Source: CAWFPR01 sp963817635
GTDB taxonomy: Bacteria > Acidobacteriota > Vicinamibacteria > Vicinamibacterales > 2-12-FULL-66-21
Assembly (NCBI GenBank): GCA_963817635.1
Contig: CAWFPR010000006.1
Coordinates: 155,677 to 219,676 of the forward strand
DNA length: 64,000 nt
Direction of reading: 5' to 3'
Shown here piece by piece: positions 10,251 through 21,290 of the stretch. Position numbers and translations under genes: made by a program. The first letter of the stretch is position 1. Every line of letters begins with the position of its first letter. The notes beneath the pieces are model-generated. The model was given only the letters and a program-made list of their open reading frames with translations, searched no databases and was not told where the DNA came from.

Positions 10251-10973
10251 ATGTCGCCAGAACTTCAACTGCTCATCCAGCTCCAGGACCTCGACACCAA
10301 CCTCGAGCGGGTCCGACAACGCATCGCCGAAATCCCCCTCGCACAAGAAGCGCTCGCGGCACGAATCACGGATGGGACCGGCGCGGTCAACACCGTCAAG
10401 GAATGCATCGCCGAGAGCCAGTCGCATCGGCGTGAGATCGAGAAGGACCTGACCGCCATCCAGACCCGGCTGTCGAAGTTCAAGGGACAGTTGATGGAGG
10501 TCAAGACGAACAAGGAATACCAGGCCATGCAGAAGGAGATGGCCGCCGCCGAGGTCGAGATTCGGGGCCACGAGGACCGCCTGCTCGATCAGATGCTGCA
10601 GGCCGAGACGCTCGCCGCCGAGTTGAAGGCCGCCGAGACCGCGCTGAAAACGGAACAAGCCGATGTCGCGCGCGAGCAGCAGGCGCTCGAGCAGGAGCGG
10701 AAGACGCTCGATTCCGAGCTGCAGCACGCCAGCGCGGCGCGCCAGGCCATCGTCACGCAGCTGTCGCGCGAGACCATGGCCCTCTTCGAGCGCGTCGCCC
10801 ACGGCCGCCGCGGCCTCGCCGTGGCCGAGGCCCGCGACGGGCTCTGCACGGCCTGTCACGTTCGTCTTCGCCCCCAAAGCTTCAACGAGATCCGGCGCAA
10901 CGACGCCCTGAACCAGTGCGACAGCTGCACGCGGATTCTGTACTTCGTGCCGGCCGCCCCCGAGGCGACCTAG
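10251..10973 (+). CDS. Coiled-coil protein with C-terminal C4 zinc ribbon (zf-RING_7 / DUF164 family)
   Basis: A 240-residue cytosolic protein. Residues about 1-180 are a long charged coiled coil (LIQLQDLDTNLERVRQRIAE onward). The last 45 hold a four-cysteine zinc ribbon, CTACHVRL then CDSCTRILYF. This matches the widespread zf-RING_7/DUF164 family, often found next to RNase HI as here; its molecular role is poorly defined. I chose the ATG at 10251 because the family starts at SPELQLLIQLQDLD; upstream sequence in the same frame is repeat-derived. No clear Shine-Dalgarno precedes it, and the structured repeat ends 8 bases upstream. Confidence 0.85.
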   Translation: MSPELQLLIQLQDLDTNLERVRQRIAEIPLAQEALAARITDGTGAVNTVKECIAESQSHRREIEKDLTAIQTRLSKFKGQLMEVKTNKEYQAMQKEMAAAEVEIRGHEDRLLDQMLQAETLAAELKAAETALKTEQADVAREQQALEQERKTLDSELQHASAARQAIVTQLSRETMALFERVAHGRRGLAVAEARDGLCTACHVRLRPQSFNEIRRNDALNQCDSCTRILYFVPAAPEAT

Positions 10974-11026
10974 CCAGGCGGAGCGCCCCTCCTCGCCCTG
11001 GCCGCGACGCAGATTCCGTGAAACCT

Positions 11027-11446
11027 ATGATCCTCGCTTATATCGACGGCGGTGCACGGGGCAATCCAGGCCCGGCCGGGTACGGCGTCCAGATCCAGCG
11101 CCCGGACGGATCGATCGTCGCCGAACTGCACGGCGGCCTGGGCGTCGCCACCAACAACGTCGCCGAGTACAACGGCCTGCTGGCCGCGCTGAAGTGGGCC
11201 GTGGATCACGACGAACGCCAGGTTCACGTCCGCGCCGACTCGGAACTCCTGGTCAGGCAGATGCGCGGCGAGTACAAGGTCAAGAACCCGGGACTGCAGC
11301 CGCTCTATGTGCGTGCGCGGCTGCTCGTGATGGAGCTCGACCGGGTCGTGTTCGAGCACGTGCGGCGGGAATTAAACGCCGAGGCAGACCGGCTCTCCAA
11401 CCTGGGCATGGACGCCGCGGAGCGCGACCTCGGCCTCAGGGCGTAG
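11027..11446 (+). CDS. rnhA: Ribonuclease HI family protein
   Basis: A 139-residue RNase H fold protein that cleaves RNA in RNA-DNA hybrids. The four catalytic acidic residues are present: D7 (YIDGGARGNPG), E47 (NNVAEYNGLL), D71 (RADSELL) and D121 (NAEADRLSN). It belongs to the short, reverse-transcriptase-like RNase HI branch. A GTG nine bases upstream (11018) is an alternative start. Its 3' end overlaps the convergent pgeF by 11 bases. Confidence 0.9.
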   Translation: MILAYIDGGARGNPGPAGYGVQIQRPDGSIVAELHGGLGVATNNVAEYNGLLAALKWAVDHDERQVHVRADSELLVRQMRGEYKVKNPGLQPLYVRARLLVMELDRVVFEHVRRELNAEADRLSNLGMDAAERDLGLRA

Positions 11447-12215
11447 GCATCCGTGGCGTGATCGCCGCGAGCATTCGGCCCGCCCCGGCGCCATCCTTGC
11501 GATATGAGTGCAGGACGTCGGCGTGGGTCCTGGTGCAGAGGCGGGCGAGGTGGATGCTGTCCGGTGGCACGCCGGCGGCCCGCAACTGGTCGGCGTTCGC
11601 GCGCGCGAGGTCGAGATACGGCTTCGGGGTCGGCCCGATGGTGAACCACCGGTCCACGTCGGCGGGCGAGTGGCCGGCATCCAGGAACGCGCGAACGACC
11701 TCTTCTCCCACTTCTCCGCAGCAGGCGCCCAGGCACGGTCCGATGGCGGCGACGAAATCCGCCGGCCTCGCACCGAATTCCCGGGCGAGCGCTTCGACGG
11801 CGGCCCGAGCGGCGCGCGCCACGGTGCCGCGCCACCCGGCGTGCGCGGCTCCGACAACGCCCAGGCGGCGGTCGGCAATCAGGATCGGGGCACAATCGGC
11901 GACACGGACGCCAATCGCCGAGCGCGGATCGTCGGAGATCATGACGTCGGCGTCGGGCTGCGACACTGGCGCGAGGCTGGACCGGCGGACTACCACGACC
12001 CCGGCGCCGTGCACCTGCCGGACGAGCCGCACGTCGTCCGGGCGCAGGGCAAGGGCCTCGGCAACCGCCGCCCATTCCGAGGCGCCCTCCTCGAGAAACG
12101 TGTCGCGCGTCGTGAACAGATGGGACGCGACGGCGGCCAGGGGCCGGCACCGGAGGGCATGGCCCCAGGGCACGTTCACCCACTCGAAACCGCCGGCAGG
12201 CTGAGGATACGTCAT
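11436..12215 (-). CDS. pgeF: PgeF/YfiH-type laccase-domain protein (peptidoglycan editing factor)
   Basis: A 259-residue multicopper-like fold protein of the YfiH/PgeF family. Signature residues are visible in RVADCAPILI and AAHAGWRGTVARAA, and near the C-terminus in LCTRTHADVLHSYRK. In E. coli PgeF removes misincorporated L-Ser from muropeptide precursors; related proteins have also been called polyphenol oxidase or purine nucleoside phosphorylase. Its location near the dcw cluster fits the cell-wall role. The ATG at 12213-12215 overlaps the divergent acpS start within the tetranucleotide CATG. Confidence 0.88.
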   Translation of the reverse strand: MTYPQPAGGFEWVNVPWGHALRCRPLAAVASHLFTTRDTFLEEGASEWAAVAEALALRPDDVRLVRQVHGAGVVVVRRSSLAPVSQPDADVMISDDPRSAIGVRVADCAPILIADRRLGVVGAAHAGWRGTVARAARAAVEALAREFGARPADFVAAIGPCLGACCGEVGEEVVRAFLDAGHSPADVDRWFTIGPTPKPYLDLARANADQLRAAGVPPDSIHLARLCTRTHADVLHSYRKDGAGAGRMLAAITPRMPTP

Positions 12216-12591
12216 GGATGTGATCGGGCTCGGTTTCGACGCGACGGACATCCCGCGCGTCGCCAGCGTATTCGGCCGCTTCGGCGACCGCTTTCTGCGC
12301 CGCATCTTCACGGACGACGAGATCGCCTATTGTATGCGGCACCGCGACCCGATCCCGTCGCTCGCCGGTCGCTTCGCCGTGAAGGAAGCGGCGATGAAAG
12401 CGCTGGGCACCGGGCGATCGCGCGGCGTCCTGTGGAAGGACATCGAGGTCGTCCGGAGGGGCGGTCCGCCGCAACTGCGGTTCCACGGCGGCGCGGCCCG
12501 CCGGGCTGCTGCTCTGTCAGTGGTGAAGTCGCTCGTGACCATCACGCATTCCGAGACGCTGGCGATGGCCCAGGTGATGCTGCTCGGCTGA
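12214..12591 (+). CDS. acpS: Holo-[acyl-carrier-protein] synthase
   Basis: A 125-residue AcpS that transfers the 4'-phosphopantetheine arm of CoA onto acyl carrier protein. The Mg-binding aspartate lies in VIGLGFDATDI, and the second motif RFAVKEAAMKALGTG carries the expected Glu and Lys. The length is typical. The start ATG (12214-12216) shares bases with the pgeF start on the other strand, so each promoter must lie inside the other gene. Confidence 0.92.
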   Translation: MDVIGLGFDATDIPRVASVFGRFGDRFLRRIFTDDEIAYCMRHRDPIPSLAGRFAVKEAAMKALGTGRSRGVLWKDIEVVRRGGPPQLRFHGGAARRAAALSVVKSLVTITHSETLAMAQVMLLG

Positions 12592-12784
12592 CCGACCGGC
12601 GCGCAGGATCAACCATCGGTTCCACCTCGGCCCCGCTCCGTCGGCGCCGCTCCCGATCCGGCCGGGCCGGGCCCATCGCAACGTCTTTCCCCTCAATGCG
12701 ATCCGCTGTCGCGCCCGTCCCCGCAGGACGACGGCGCGCGGCTTGCGGTGGCTCAGGGGCGAAGCCAGCCGCAAGGAGACAGCA

Positions 12785-13089
12785 ATGACGATCAAGATCG
12801 TACCGAACGACAAAGGGAACCCGCCCGGGAAACTCGCCGACGCCGAACTGCACTTCACCAGCGGACCGCTCGAGGGGCTGAAGTTGATCGGGTTCGGCAT
12901 CTGGGAACGAAAGACCGGAAACGGCCGCAATGTCACGTTCCCCGCGCGACAGGTACCTCGGTCAATGGCGAACGACGCAGTTTCGCGCTGCTCCGGCCCG
13001 CCGCTGAAGGCGCGAGCCAGGATCGGATCCGCGACCTGGTTCTCCAGGCGTATTCGGAGTACGAGGCGGAGTCCGCCGTCACGGTCTGA
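12785..13089 (+). CDS. Small conserved-looking hypothetical protein, with a frame break at GGTACC
   Basis: About 101 residues, start ATG 12785 with AAGGAGA at 12772-12778. The first frame reads MTIKIVPNDKGNPPGKLADA through GNGRNVTFPARQ. The second resumes SVNGERRSFALLRP and ends YSEYEAESAVTV. The join is at 12952-12957 (GGTACC): dropping one G and one C restores PARQ-Y-SVNGERRSF smoothly. I do not recognise the family with certainty; the composition is soluble and cytosolic. It lies between acpS and the convergent radical SAM gene. Confidence 0.65.
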
Positions 13090-13106
13090 GGCGGCGCGGG
13101 AGCTGC

Positions 13107-14853
13107 CTACGGCAGCACGGGCAGGAACTTTGCGTTGTCCTTCTGCCGCTTCACCGGCAGCGTCCATTCTTCGCGAAGCCCCTTGTCGAATTCCGACTTG
13201 AAGAACGTCGCCTTCATGCCGCCGTCGATGATGTCCCACGGCAACACGGCGTCGTGCGAACGGTCGCGGAAGATGTAGAAGTCCGCATTCACGCCCGATT
13301 CCTTGACCGCCGCGCGCCAGTTGCCGCCGTTCTGTTCCGCCGCCTCGATGGCGGGCGCGACCCGGCGGTCGCCGAGCGACAGCAGCGCCTGGTAGTACGA
13401 ATGCCGCTCCGACTTGATGCTGAAGTAGACGTTGTCGATCCCGGCCAGCATGTGGCGCAGGCGCTTCGCCTTGCCCTCGGTCACCGCGGGATTCTCCATC
13501 GGGAGCCACTGGTATGCGGTGCCGGGTTTGGGAATGAGCGGATTGACGCTTCCGACGATTCGGCCCAGACGGCCGCGCCCACGGGCATGGGTCAGCATCA
13601 CCTCGCGCATCTGCACGGTCAGATCGCGAATCGCCTCCAGGTCGTCGTCTGTCTCGGTGGGCAGCCCGATCATGTAGTAGAGCTTCAGGTTGTCGATCCC
13701 GTTCGCGAAGATCAGGTCGGTGGCCGCGAGGATCTCCGCGTTGGTCACCGTCTTGTTGATCACGCGGCGCAGCCGGTCCGAGCCGGTCTCTGGAGCAATC
13801 GTGATCGACCGTTCGCCGCTCTGGCGCAGCAGCTGCACGATCGGCTGCGTCAGGTCGTCGAGGCGCAGCGACGCGGGGCTGATCGAATAGCCGAGCGCGA
13901 GCAGACCCTGGAGAATCCGCTCGATCTCCGGGTGATCGCACAGGGCGATCGACACGAGGCCGGCGCGCGACGAGTGCTTCTTCGCCGCGGCTGCCAGCTC
14001 GAGGATCCGGCTGGCCGGAAACGCGCGGACGGGCAGGTAGTTGTACCCGGCCCAGCAGAAACGGCAGAGGTTGGCGCACCCGCGTACCGACCTCGACCAG
14101 GAAGCGCGAGCCGAATTCCGTGTCCGGCGTGAAAATCGAGGTCGCGGGCGGATCGAGCTTCTCGGCGCTCTTGACGGCGGCCTTTTTCACCACGGACGGT
14201 GCGCCGCTTCCAGGCCTGGGCTCGAAGGCCGCGATCGTACCGTCGGCGGCGTAGCGGACGTTGTACAGCGACGGCAGGTAGAATCCGCGCTCCGTTGCCA
14301 GCCGTCGGAACAGCTCGGTTCGATCGCCGCATTCGCGGATCGCCGCGGCCATCGCGGGAATCAGCACCTCACCTTCGCCAGCGGCGATGATGTCGGCAAA
14401 GAGAGCGAGCGGCTCGGGATTGACGAAGGTGACCGCCCCACCGATCACGACGAGCGGGTGCCGTGGCGTGCGGGCATCGGCACGCCCCGGCACGCCGGCC
14501 AGCCGCAACATCGTCAGCACGTTGGTGTAGTCCCACTCGAACGACACGGAGAAGGCGATGACGTCGAAGTCGCCGGCCGGCGTCTGCGACTCCAGCGTCA
14601 CGAGCGGCGCGCCGGAGGCGAGCTGTGCCTGCAGTTCCTGCCTGGGCGGCAGGAACACGCGCTCGCAGACCACGTCGTCCAGGTTGTTGAAGAGCCGGTA
14701 GACGGTCTGGAACCCGAGGCTCGACATCCCGACGAAGTACGTGTTCGGAAACGCGAGCGCCACCCGCAGCCGTCCGCCGTGCGGCTTCTGCACGTAGCCG
14801 ACTTCGCGCGAAAGCACATCGAGCGCACGTTCGCGCTGCTGCCAGTTCTTCAT
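13107..14853 (-). CDS. B12-binding radical SAM protein (YgiQ/TIGR03960-like), with one frame break
   Basis: About 581 residues. The N-terminal cobalamin-binding-like domain includes VALAFPNTYFVGMSSLGFQT and VVIGGAVTFVNPEPLALFAD. The radical SAM core has the cluster motif CANLCRFC, and the TIM-barrel strands continue through SITIAPETGSDRLRRVINKT. The frame break is at 14084-14088 (GGTAC on the coding strand), just before the CxxxCxxC motif; one base fewer gives a continuous VE-V-RGCANLCRFCWAGYNY. The substrate is unknown. In many genomes a TIGR03960 protein is followed by a small TIGR03936 partner for a tRNA or ribosome-related modification; I see no such partner here. Confidence 0.85.
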
Positions 14854-15187
14854 GAAAATGCCGCTGAGTAACGGGCGGCGCGGAAAGCCGCGGGAAAACG
14901 CCAGGGAACCAGGTGTGGTCCGCGCGGTGCCGCTCAGGCGCCGGCGGTCCAGAATCCCGTGGATCTTTTTAGTTTATCACGCGGACGCAGCCGAAGCCCG
15001 GCAGTCGGCAGTCGCCGATCCCGCGTCAACCATTCGCCGGTCGAGCGACCAGGGGGTCCTGGCCTTCGACCGGGAACCGCAGACGAACGCCCAGTGAGCG
15101 AAGCGGCCGCCGACGGCCGGCCTGGCGCCGCTGCGATTTGCGATCGGTTGGGCGCCGGCCGACGGGATTGCGACTGGAGGCCTGCTG
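14854..15187. other. 334-base gap between ftsZ and the radical SAM gene
   Basis: No coding region is supportable. It contains a run CTTTTTAGTTTATC near 14967-14980, the only AT-rich patch, which on the minus strand offers a TAAACT -10-like hexamer for the radical SAM gene with no good -35. A stem-forming GC-rich pair is seen downstream of ftsZ (around 15115-15135 against 15151-15160). A short repeated word CGGCAGT lies near 15000. No U-tract follows the stem. Confidence 0.5.
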
Positions 15188-16469
<1,282 letters not shown>

Positions 16470-16571
16470 TCCTCCGCCTCCCGTGTCCGCGGTCCGCGCC
16501 CCGCCCCGCAGCCCGCAATCCCCGATCCGTGGTCCGACAACCGTGATCCGCCCGCTCGACGCGATCAGCGG

Positions 16572-17807
16572 TCAGAAAAACTCTTTGAACAAGGTCCGAA
16601 GCCGTCCCGCGACCCGCCCGAATGCCCCGGCTCCGACGGCCCGTTGCAGATCCCCGGCGTGGTTCCGGTGCGCATACATCACCAGCCCGACGGCCGTCGC
16701 GTACGCCGGGCTGTTCACGTGGTCGGCCAGCCCGCCAACGCCGGCCGGCGCGCCCCGGCGAATCGGCAGGTCGAAAATCTGTTCGGCGATTTCCGCCATT
16801 CCGTCGAGCATGGCGCCGCCGCCGCTCAGCACGATGCCCGAGTTCAGGGATCTCTCGAAGCCCGCGCGCCGGATCTCGTCCCACAGCAGGTGAAAGATCT
16901 CCTCGGCGCGCGGCTGGAGGATTTCCGACAGGATGCGGCGGGCCATCACGCGCGGCTTCCGCCCGCCGACGCTGGCCACCTCCATCGTCTCGTCCTCGTC
17001 CACCATGGCGGACAGGGCGCAGCCGCAGCGCCGCTTGATCTTCTCCGCATCCGGAATCGGCGTCCGCAGACCGACCGCGATGTCATTGGTGAAGTGATCG
17101 CCGCCGACCGAAACGACGCCGGTGTGCCAGAGACTGCCTCGTTCGAAAATCGCGAAATCGGTCGTGCCGCCTCCGATGTCGACGAGCGCGACGCCGAGTT
17201 CCTTTTCGTCAGGCGTCAGCACGGCTTCGCTCGCCGCGAGCTGCTCGAGCACCGTCTCGATCACGGCGACACCCGCCCGGTTGACGCACGCGACGATGTT
17301 CTGCGTGGACGAAGCGCTGCCGGTCACGACGTGGACGTTGACCTCGAGGCGCGTGCCCGTCATGCCGACCGGGGCGCCGATGCCGTCCTGCTCGTCGACA
17401 ACGAAATCCTGGGGCAGGACGTGGAGGATCTCCCGGCCGCTCGGGAGGGCCACGCCTTTCGCGGCGTCGATTGCGCGCCGCACATCCTCGCGGGTGATCT
17501 CCCGGTTCTTGCCGGCGACTGCCACCACCCCCCGGCTGTTGAACGCCTTGACGTGCGTGCCCGACAGCCCGAGGTGCACCGAATCGATCTCGACCCCGGC
17601 CGTCAGCTCGGCCTCGTCGATCGCCTTCTTGATCGATTCGACGGCGGCCTCGAGATTGACGACGACGCCGCGGCGGATGCCGCGGGAGTCCGCCAGCCCG
17701 ATGCCGATGATGTCGAGGCCGCCGTCGTCGGTCATCTCACCGACGATGGCCGAGATCTTGGACGTGCCCACGTCCAGGCCGACCAGATACCGTTCCTTGC
17801 GTCCCAC
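16572..17807 (-). CDS. ftsA: Cell-division protein FtsA
   Basis: A 411-residue actin-like ATPase that tethers FtsZ filaments to the membrane. The phosphate-binding loop VGLDVGTSKISAIVG is at the N-terminus, followed by the 1C domain and phosphate 2 motif (VDIGGGTTDFAIF). The last residues (GRVAGRLRTLFKEFF) form the expected amphipathic membrane-targeting helix. I chose the GTG at 17805-17807 because a GGGGTAGGGGG stretch lies just upstream. A GTG 13 codons further upstream is in frame but has no ribosome-binding site. About 100 bp separate it from ftsZ. Confidence 0.95.
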   Translation of the reverse strand: MGRKERYLVGLDVGTSKISAIVGEMTDDGGLDIIGIGLADSRGIRRGVVVNLEAAVESIKKAIDEAELTAGVEIDSVHLGLSGTHVKAFNSRGVVAVAGKNREITREDVRRAIDAAKGVALPSGREILHVLPQDFVVDEQDGIGAPVGMTGTRLEVNVHVVTGSASSTQNIVACVNRAGVAVIETVLEQLAASEAVLTPDEKELGVALVDIGGGTTDFAIFERGSLWHTGVVSVGGDHFTNDIAVGLRTPIPDAEKIKRRCGCALSAMVDEDETMEVASVGGRKPRVMARRILSEILQPRAEEIFHLLWDEIRRAGFERSLNSGIVLSGGGAMLDGMAEIAEQIFDLPIRRGAPAGVGGLADHVNSPAYATAVGLVMYAHRNHAGDLQRAVGAGAFGRVAGRLRTLFKEFF

Positions 17808-17927
17808 GTGTGTCCCCCTACCCCTTTGACCCGGTTGTGTTGTCACGCCGACCGCGGCCTGGCGGCACCGATGCCGCCTCGTCCGAGTGCCGCACGACGA
17901 GCGAGCGTGGCGTCAGAAGGTCCGCTG

Positions 17928-18761
17928 TCACTGGCGCTTCCGCGTGCGCGTGGATGCCGGCAGGCAGATCACGCGTCCCTTGAACCGGAGGTCCACGGCA
18001 TCGATATCCGGCACGCGTTCGCGCAAGGCCGGACCCAGGTCCACGTACGACTGCAGCCGCTCGAGGAAGTTGTCGTCGCCCAGGTGCAGCAGCGTCGCGT
18101 CTCCCTCGAGCAGCAGCACCGCGTCGTGCGCGTCGCGCACGTCGATCTGCGAGACCCGTTCCGACAGCTCCGGGCGTTCCGCGATAGCGTCGAGCACGCG
18201 TCCCGCGAGATCCGCACGCTGCTCGTCAATCGCGGGCGCGCCCGACGACGGCGCGCGGACGAGGCCGTCGATGATCGCCAGATCGAACTCCCCGTATTGC
18301 GGACCGAACTCGTCGATGAGCGTGCCGGTCCGATCGACCAGGTACAGCCGGCCGCCCATCCGGCAGAGCCCCATCGGCCGCCGTTCCGAGACGAATACCT
18401 CGATGGTCGACGGCAGGACGCGGCGCATCGCGACATCGGCGACCCACGGCGATTCCAGCAGCCGCCGTCGGTACGTGGTGAGATCCGCCGCCAGGATGTT
18501 CGTGCCCCGGAGACCGTCCACGAGCGTCTGGACTTCCCCGCCCGAGAGCCGTACGTTGCCGCGCACCGCGATCCGCCTGACCTGGAGCACGGACGCGCTC
18601 GCGACGAGGGCGAACGCGCGGTATCCGGCGTACACGACCAGGATCACGCAGGCCGCGACGCGGGCGACGCGCCAGGAAAATCGCGCGCGCCCTCCACGGC
18701 GGCTCGCCGGCCTGAGCGTCGCGCGGCGGAAGTTCTTCTCGGCCGGCGCCTTCACGCTCAT
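17928..18761 (-). CDS. ftsQ: Cell-division protein FtsQ
   Basis: A 277-residue bitopic membrane protein of the divisome. It has a basic cytosolic N-terminus, one membrane helix (about 34-55, VAACVILVVYAGYRAFALVA), a POTRA domain (LQVRRIAVRGNVRLSGGEVQ) and the FtsQ beta domain. It links FtsL/FtsB to other divisome proteins. The start ATG overlaps the murC stop by 4 bases, giving translational coupling. Confidence 0.9.
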   Translation of the reverse strand: MSVKAPAEKNFRRATLRPASRRGGRARFSWRVARVAACVILVVYAGYRAFALVASASVLQVRRIAVRGNVRLSGGEVQTLVDGLRGTNILAADLTTYRRRLLESPWVADVAMRRVLPSTIEVFVSERRPMGLCRMGGRLYLVDRTGTLIDEFGPQYGEFDLAIIDGLVRAPSSGAPAIDEQRADLAGRVLDAIAERPELSERVSQIDVRDAHDAVLLLEGDATLLHLGDDNFLERLQSYVDLGPALRERVPDIDAVDLRFKGRVICLPASTRTRKRQ

Positions 18762-20179
18762 GGGCGCCCCCCATGCACTTCAGCCGCGCCGATCGCCTCG
18801 AGAATGCGGTCGCCGACGCCGCCTATCGATCCGGCGCCGAGCGTCAGGACGAGATCGCCCGGGCGCGCCAGCGACGCCACCGCCGCGGGCACGTCGTCGA
18901 GCGCCGTGACGACGTGGAGCGGACACCGCACAGACGCCCGGATCGCGTCGGCGAGCGCCTGGATCGTGATGCCGGGCAGCGGCGCCTCGCCGGCGGCGTA
19001 GATGTCCGTCAGCACGATCTCGTCGGCACCGGCGAGCGCCGGCCCGAACTCCCCGAGCAGCTGGCTCGTGCGCGAATACCGGTGGGGCTGGAACACGACC
19101 ACGACGCGCCGGCCGATTCCGGCCCGCGCGGCAGCGATCACCGCCGCGATTTCCGTCGGGTGGTGACCGTAGTCGTCCACGACCAGCACGCCGCCGGCCT
19201 CGCCGAGCTTCTGGAACCGCCGCTCCGCGCCGGCGAACTCGCCGAGCGCCGCCGTCAGCTTCGCGAAGGGCACGCCCACCTCGAGGGCCACCGCGACGCT
19301 CGCCAGCGCGTTGAGCATGTTGTGGCGTCCGGGAACCTGGATCCGGAGGGCCCCGAGTTCAATGCGCCGCCCGTCGGCGAGGCGTTGCTCCACCGTGCAG
19401 GCCGAGCCGAACGCCGCCAGGCGCAGCCCGGCGCCGACGATGTCCGCGTCCGCCGCGCCGCGATCGTCGAGCGCGTACGTGATGACCCGGCGCGTCAGGG
19501 CGGGGATCATCGCCCGGACCGGCGGATCGTCGGCGCACGCGATGACCGCGCCGTAGAACGGCACTTTGTTCGCGAACTCGGTGAAGGCCTGCTGGAGGTG
19601 CTCCCAGGTGCCGTAGCTCTCCATGTGTTCGCGGTCGATGTTGGTCACGACGGCAATCGACGGCGACAGCTTCAGGAACGAGCGATCGCTTTCGTCGGCC
19701 TCGACGACCATGTAGTCGCCGCTTCCGAGTCTCGCGTTGCTGCCGAACGCGCTGAGCCGGCCGCCGATGACGGCGGTGGGATCGAGGCCGGCGCGTTCCA
19801 GCACGAAGGCCACCATCGACGTCGTCGTGGTCTTGCCATGCGCGCCCGCGATCGCGATGCCGTAGCGCAGCCGCATCAGCTCGGCGAGCATTTCGGCGCG
19901 CGGGATCACCGGGATGCCGCGCCCGCGCGCCTCGGTTACTTCCGGGTTGTCCGGGGCAATGGCCGACGATACGACCACCACGTCGGCGTCGCCGACGTGC
20001 CCGGCCTCGTGGCCGGCGAACACGCGGACGCCGAGCGTCTCGAGCCGGGCGGTCACGTCCGAACGCTTCGCGTCCGATCCGCTCACCTGGTACCCGAGGT
20101 TGGCCAGCAGTTCGGCAATGCCGCTCATGCCGATCCCGCCAATGCCCACGAAATGGATTCGTCTCGTCCGTCCCAGCAT
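18758..20179 (-). CDS. murC: UDP-N-acetylmuramate--L-alanine ligase
   Basis: A 473-residue Mur ligase adding the first amino acid (L-Ala) to UDP-MurNAc, with ATP. The N-terminal Rossmann motif FVGIGGIGMSG, the ATP-binding loop AGAHGKTTTTSMV and the C-terminal domain (VFQPHRYSRT) are all present. The length is normal. murB, which often follows murC, is not here. Confidence 0.96.
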   Translation of the reverse strand: MLGRTRRIHFVGIGGIGMSGIAELLANLGYQVSGSDAKRSDVTARLETLGVRVFAGHEAGHVGDADVVVVSSAIAPDNPEVTEARGRGIPVIPRAEMLAELMRLRYGIAIAGAHGKTTTTSMVAFVLERAGLDPTAVIGGRLSAFGSNARLGSGDYMVVEADESDRSFLKLSPSIAVVTNIDREHMESYGTWEHLQQAFTEFANKVPFYGAVIACADDPPVRAMIPALTRRVITYALDDRGAADADIVGAGLRLAAFGSACTVEQRLADGRRIELGALRIQVPGRHNMLNALASVAVALEVGVPFAKLTAALGEFAGAERRFQKLGEAGGVLVVDDYGHHPTEIAAVIAAARAGIGRRVVVVFQPHRYSRTSQLLGEFGPALAGADEIVLTDIYAAGEAPLPGITIQALADAIRASVRCPLHVVTALDDVPAAVASLARPGDLVLTLGAGSIGGVGDRILEAIGAAEVHGGRP

Positions 20180-20183
20180 CCGC

Positions 20184-21258
20184 TCAGCTCATCAGCTCCA
20201 GCGCCTTGTTCACGATGTCCGCCGCCGCGTCGGGCCGCGCGAGCCGCCGCGCGGCACCTGCCATGTCGCGCAGCCGTTCGTCGGTTCCCCAGGAGCGCGG
20301 TGATGCGTTCGCCGAGCACATCGCCCGTCAGCTGCCGCTGCTCGAGCACCTCGGCGGCGCCGGCGGCCGCGAGCACCTCGGCGTTCTTCCTCTGGTGATC
20401 GTCGGTGGCCGTCGGCAGCGGCACGAGAATCGACGGGCGTCCCGCGGCGGTCAATTCCGCCAGTGTCGTCGCTCCGGCCCGGCAGACGACCAGGTCTGCC
20501 GCCGCTATCTCGCGGTCCATGGAGAAGAGGTACGGCTCGACGCGGGCGTCGAGGCCCGCGCGCTGGTAGCCGTCTCGAACAAGCTCCACGTCGCGCTCTC
20601 CTGTCTGATGCGTGATTGCCATCCCGCCGGGGTACGCTGCCAGCCGCGGCGCCGCCGCCACCATGGCCACGTTGATCGCGTGCGCGCCCTGGGAGCCGCC
20701 AAAGATCAGGACTCCCGGCCGGTGGACGTCCGGCCGCGGGGTGCTGTCGAAGAACTCGGGTCGAACCGGATTACCTGTGACAAATCCCCTCCTCCCGAAA
20801 AAGCCAAGCGTGGACTCGAACGTCACGGCCGCCGCGCCGACCACGCGGGCGAGGAGCCGGTTGGTCAGTCCCGGCACCGCGTTCTGCTCCAGCAGCAGCG
20901 TCGGGATTCCACGGAGGGCGGCCGTGAGCACCACCGGTCCCGAGCTGTACCCGCCGACGCCAATCACGAGCCGTGGCCTGCGCTCGCTGAGAATCCGCCA
21001 CGCGTCGATCGCGCTCAGCGGCAGGAGCAGCACGCCGCGGATCCGCGCCGCCGCCGATGTGCCCTTCAGGCCCGCGCTGCGCAGCAGGTCGAGCGGGAAG
21101 CCCTCCCGCGGCACGACGCGCGACTCGATGCCGCGCGCCGTTCCGGCGAAGGTGATCGTCGCGCCGGGCTGACGCCGCAGCAGCTCGCGGGCCACGGCGA
21201 TGCCCGGATACAGGTGCCCGCCCGTTCCCCCGCCCGCGATCAGCACCCGCGCCGCCAT
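20184..21258 (-). CDS. murG: UDP-GlcNAc:lipid I transferase MurG, with one frame break
   Basis: A 357-residue GT28 enzyme that converts lipid I to lipid II on the inner membrane face. The two glycine loops GGGTGGHLYPGIAVA and GGYSSGPVVL, and the donor-site motif VCRAGATTLAELTAAGRPSI, are present. Near 20283 an extra base shifts the last ~35 codons: the frame ending TALLGN continues DERLRDMAGAARRLA in the next frame and stops TGA after ELMS. Only the C-terminal helix is affected. Confidence 0.94.
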
Positions 21259-21290
21259 GCCTGCCCCCGCCCGGCTCCCTTCGTCGCGTC

